DNA of 6,647 nt. Source: Verrucomicrobiota bacterium. Its GTDB lineage: Bacteria; Verrucomicrobiota; Verrucomicrobiia; Chthoniobacterales; UBA10450. The notes under the pieces are model-generated. The model saw only the letters and a program-made list of their open reading frames with translations, was not told where the DNA came from and ran no database searches. This document shows, piece by piece, positions 5,986 to 6,647 of the stretch. The position numbers were made by a program, and so were the translations under genes. The DNA lies in contig QHNB01000210.1 of NCBI GenBank assembly GCA_003217965.1, positions 1 through 6,647 on the forward strand, given 5' to 3'. Numbering within the stretch: the first letter of the stretch is position 1; the number at the start of each line of letters is the position of its first letter.

Positions 5986-6540
5986 TTATTCCTCGTGGAT
6001 AATGGTGATGTGCTCACCGCCTGTTTCTTCGAGCAGGCTTTGAGTTTCCTTTTCACTGAAACGCGGATCGCGCGCTTCGATGGCGAGGAAAAAGCCGTCA
6101 TTTGTCACGCGGGCGAAACGGTTCCAGTTGAACATGGGATGATTCCAGCGCGGCAGACCGTTCATGATTTGCCAGGCGAAAAAAGCGGCGAAGGACGCGA
6201 ACAGAATGGTGAGCTCGAATATGATTGGGAAAAAGGCAGGAACGACACGCCAGGTGAACGGCTTTCCATGAACGATCAGCGGATAAAGAATCCATGACGG
6301 GCCCCACTCAAGGACAAGCGCGGTGAGCACGCCAGTGATGCCGCCGACTAGCACGACGGCGCTGAGCCACGATTTGCCCAGACCCATGGCCTCGTCCATC
6401 CCGTGAATGGGAAACGGCGAAAAAACGTCCCAGCGTTTGAAACCGGCATCGCGCACGCGCTTGGCCGCTTCGTAGAGTGCAGCCGCGCTCCGGTATTCCG
6501 CCGCGATGGCGTAAACGTTATGCCCGTACGGCGTTTTCAT
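5986..6540 (-). CDS. actD: Alternative complex III subunit ActD (DUF3341 membrane protein)
   Basis: The protein has 184 residues, the usual size for DUF3341/ActD. The N-terminal domain (about 1-55) begins MKTPYGHNVYAIAAEY and contains FSPFPIHGMDEAMGL (40-54), the family hallmark. Two membrane helices follow, at about 58-79 and 99-124. Then come the conserved-looking segment LPRWNHPMFN (129-138) and a soluble C-terminal domain with DGFFLAIEARD (148-158). ActD binds no cofactor; in known ACIII structures it sits beside ActC and holds the membrane part together. The start is fixed by AAGGAG 5 bases upstream and by the ATGA overlap with actC. It ends in TAA, one base before actE. The length and both helices are intact, and nothing looks odd. 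Confidence 0.95.
   Translation of the reverse strand: MKTPYGHNVYAIAAEYRSAAALYEAAKRVRDAGFKRWDVFSPFPIHGMDEAMGLGKSWLSAVVLVGGITGVLTALVLEWGPSWILYPLIVHGKPFTWRVVPAFFPIIFELTILFASFAAFFAWQIMNGLPRWNHPMFNWNRFARVTNDGFFLAIEARDPRFSEKETQSLLEETGGEHITIIHEE
5990..5994 (-). promoter_or_regulatory. Ribosome binding site of actE
   Basis: GAGGA on the minus strand lies 5 bases before the ATG at 5984-5982. It decides the start of actE against an in-frame upstream ATG at 6101, which would add 39 residues read out of frame inside actD and would bury the signal/anchor sequence. Confidence 0.75.
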
Positions 6541-6647
6541 GTGCGCTCCTTTCCACCTGCCGCTACCGGGTGATGCTCGCCCGGCGTGGCGCCGTAATGC
6601 GGATCGGCTTCCGGCAAAACGATTTTCACTTCGCTCATCGCGATTAG
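6537..6647 (-). CDS. actC: Alternative complex III subunit ActC (NrfD-like quinol-oxidising membrane subunit), C-terminal end only
   Basis: The open frame enters from the right edge and ends at TGA (6539-6537), giving the last 36 residues: LIAMSEVKIVLPEADPHYGA (first 20), then a hydrophilic tail rich in His, Gly and Pro. ActC is the polytopic NrfD/PsrC-family subunit that carries the quinol site of ACIII. From memory, its family ends with a last helix followed by a short 'I-x-M/I-SEVK' type segment, which fits here. The stop overlaps the actD start in an ATGA, and actD is the expected next gene. An internal ATG (MSEVK) exists but has no ribosome binding site and would give a 33-residue peptide, so reading it as a separate gene is unlikely. 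The identity rests on this short motif plus gene order. Confidence 0.72.
   Translation of the reverse strand, partial: LIAMSEVKIVLPEADPHYGATPGEHHPVAAGGKERT
6546..6551 (-). promoter_or_regulatory. Ribosome binding site of actD
   Basis: AAGGAG on the minus strand lies 5 bases before the actD ATG (6540-6538), inside the end of actC. It supports the ATG that overlaps the actC stop as the true start. Confidence 0.75.

Overview
The window is a single, very compact minus-strand operon fragment from a respiratory chain. Read along the minus strand (right to left), it holds the tail of actC, then actD, actE and actF of an alternative complex III (ACIII, a quinol:cytochrome c/acceptor oxidoreductase). 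Next come a single-span membrane protein with a long disordered tail, a protein with the fold of the cbb3 oxidase catalytic subunit CcoN, a CcoO-type monoheme cytochrome c, and a second membrane-anchored monoheme cytochrome c. After an 80-base gap with two small hairpins, the first 12 codons of another minus-strand gene (EVE-domain-like start) run off the left edge. The plus strand carries no convincing gene.

The organism is a GC-rich aerobic bacterium. ACIII followed directly by CcoN/CcoO-type genes, with Ala/Pro-rich extensions, suggests Verrucomicrobiota (Chthoniobacterales/Opitutales-like). Acidobacteriota or a related phylum is possible; this is inference from gene order and protein flavour, not from a marker gene.

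Layout: 6537-6647 actC (partial); 5986-6540 actD; 5241-5984 actE; 4048-5244 actF; 3339-4046 single-span protein; 1828-3342 CcoN-like; 902-1828 CcoO; 117-905 cytochrome c; 37-116 intergenic; 1-36 EVE-like start. Consecutive genes from actC to the last cytochrome overlap by 4 or 1 bases or are separated by one base, so they are probably co-transcribed and translationally coupled. The promoter lies outside the window, upstream of actC.

The main observation concerns the CcoN-like protein. It aligns without gaps to cbb3 CcoN around every metal-binding site, yet all six histidines that bind heme b, heme b3 and CuB are replaced (Q92, N233, Q283, Q284, Y371, E373), and the active-site tyrosine is replaced by A277. 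The frame is intact and the membrane fold looks complete, so it is not an obvious pseudogene. It should not be able to reduce oxygen. Its partner CcoO keeps its heme c site. The likely picture is a 'pseudo-oxidase' membrane scaffold that anchors c-type cytochromes next to ACIII and passes electrons to a true terminal oxidase encoded elsewhere.
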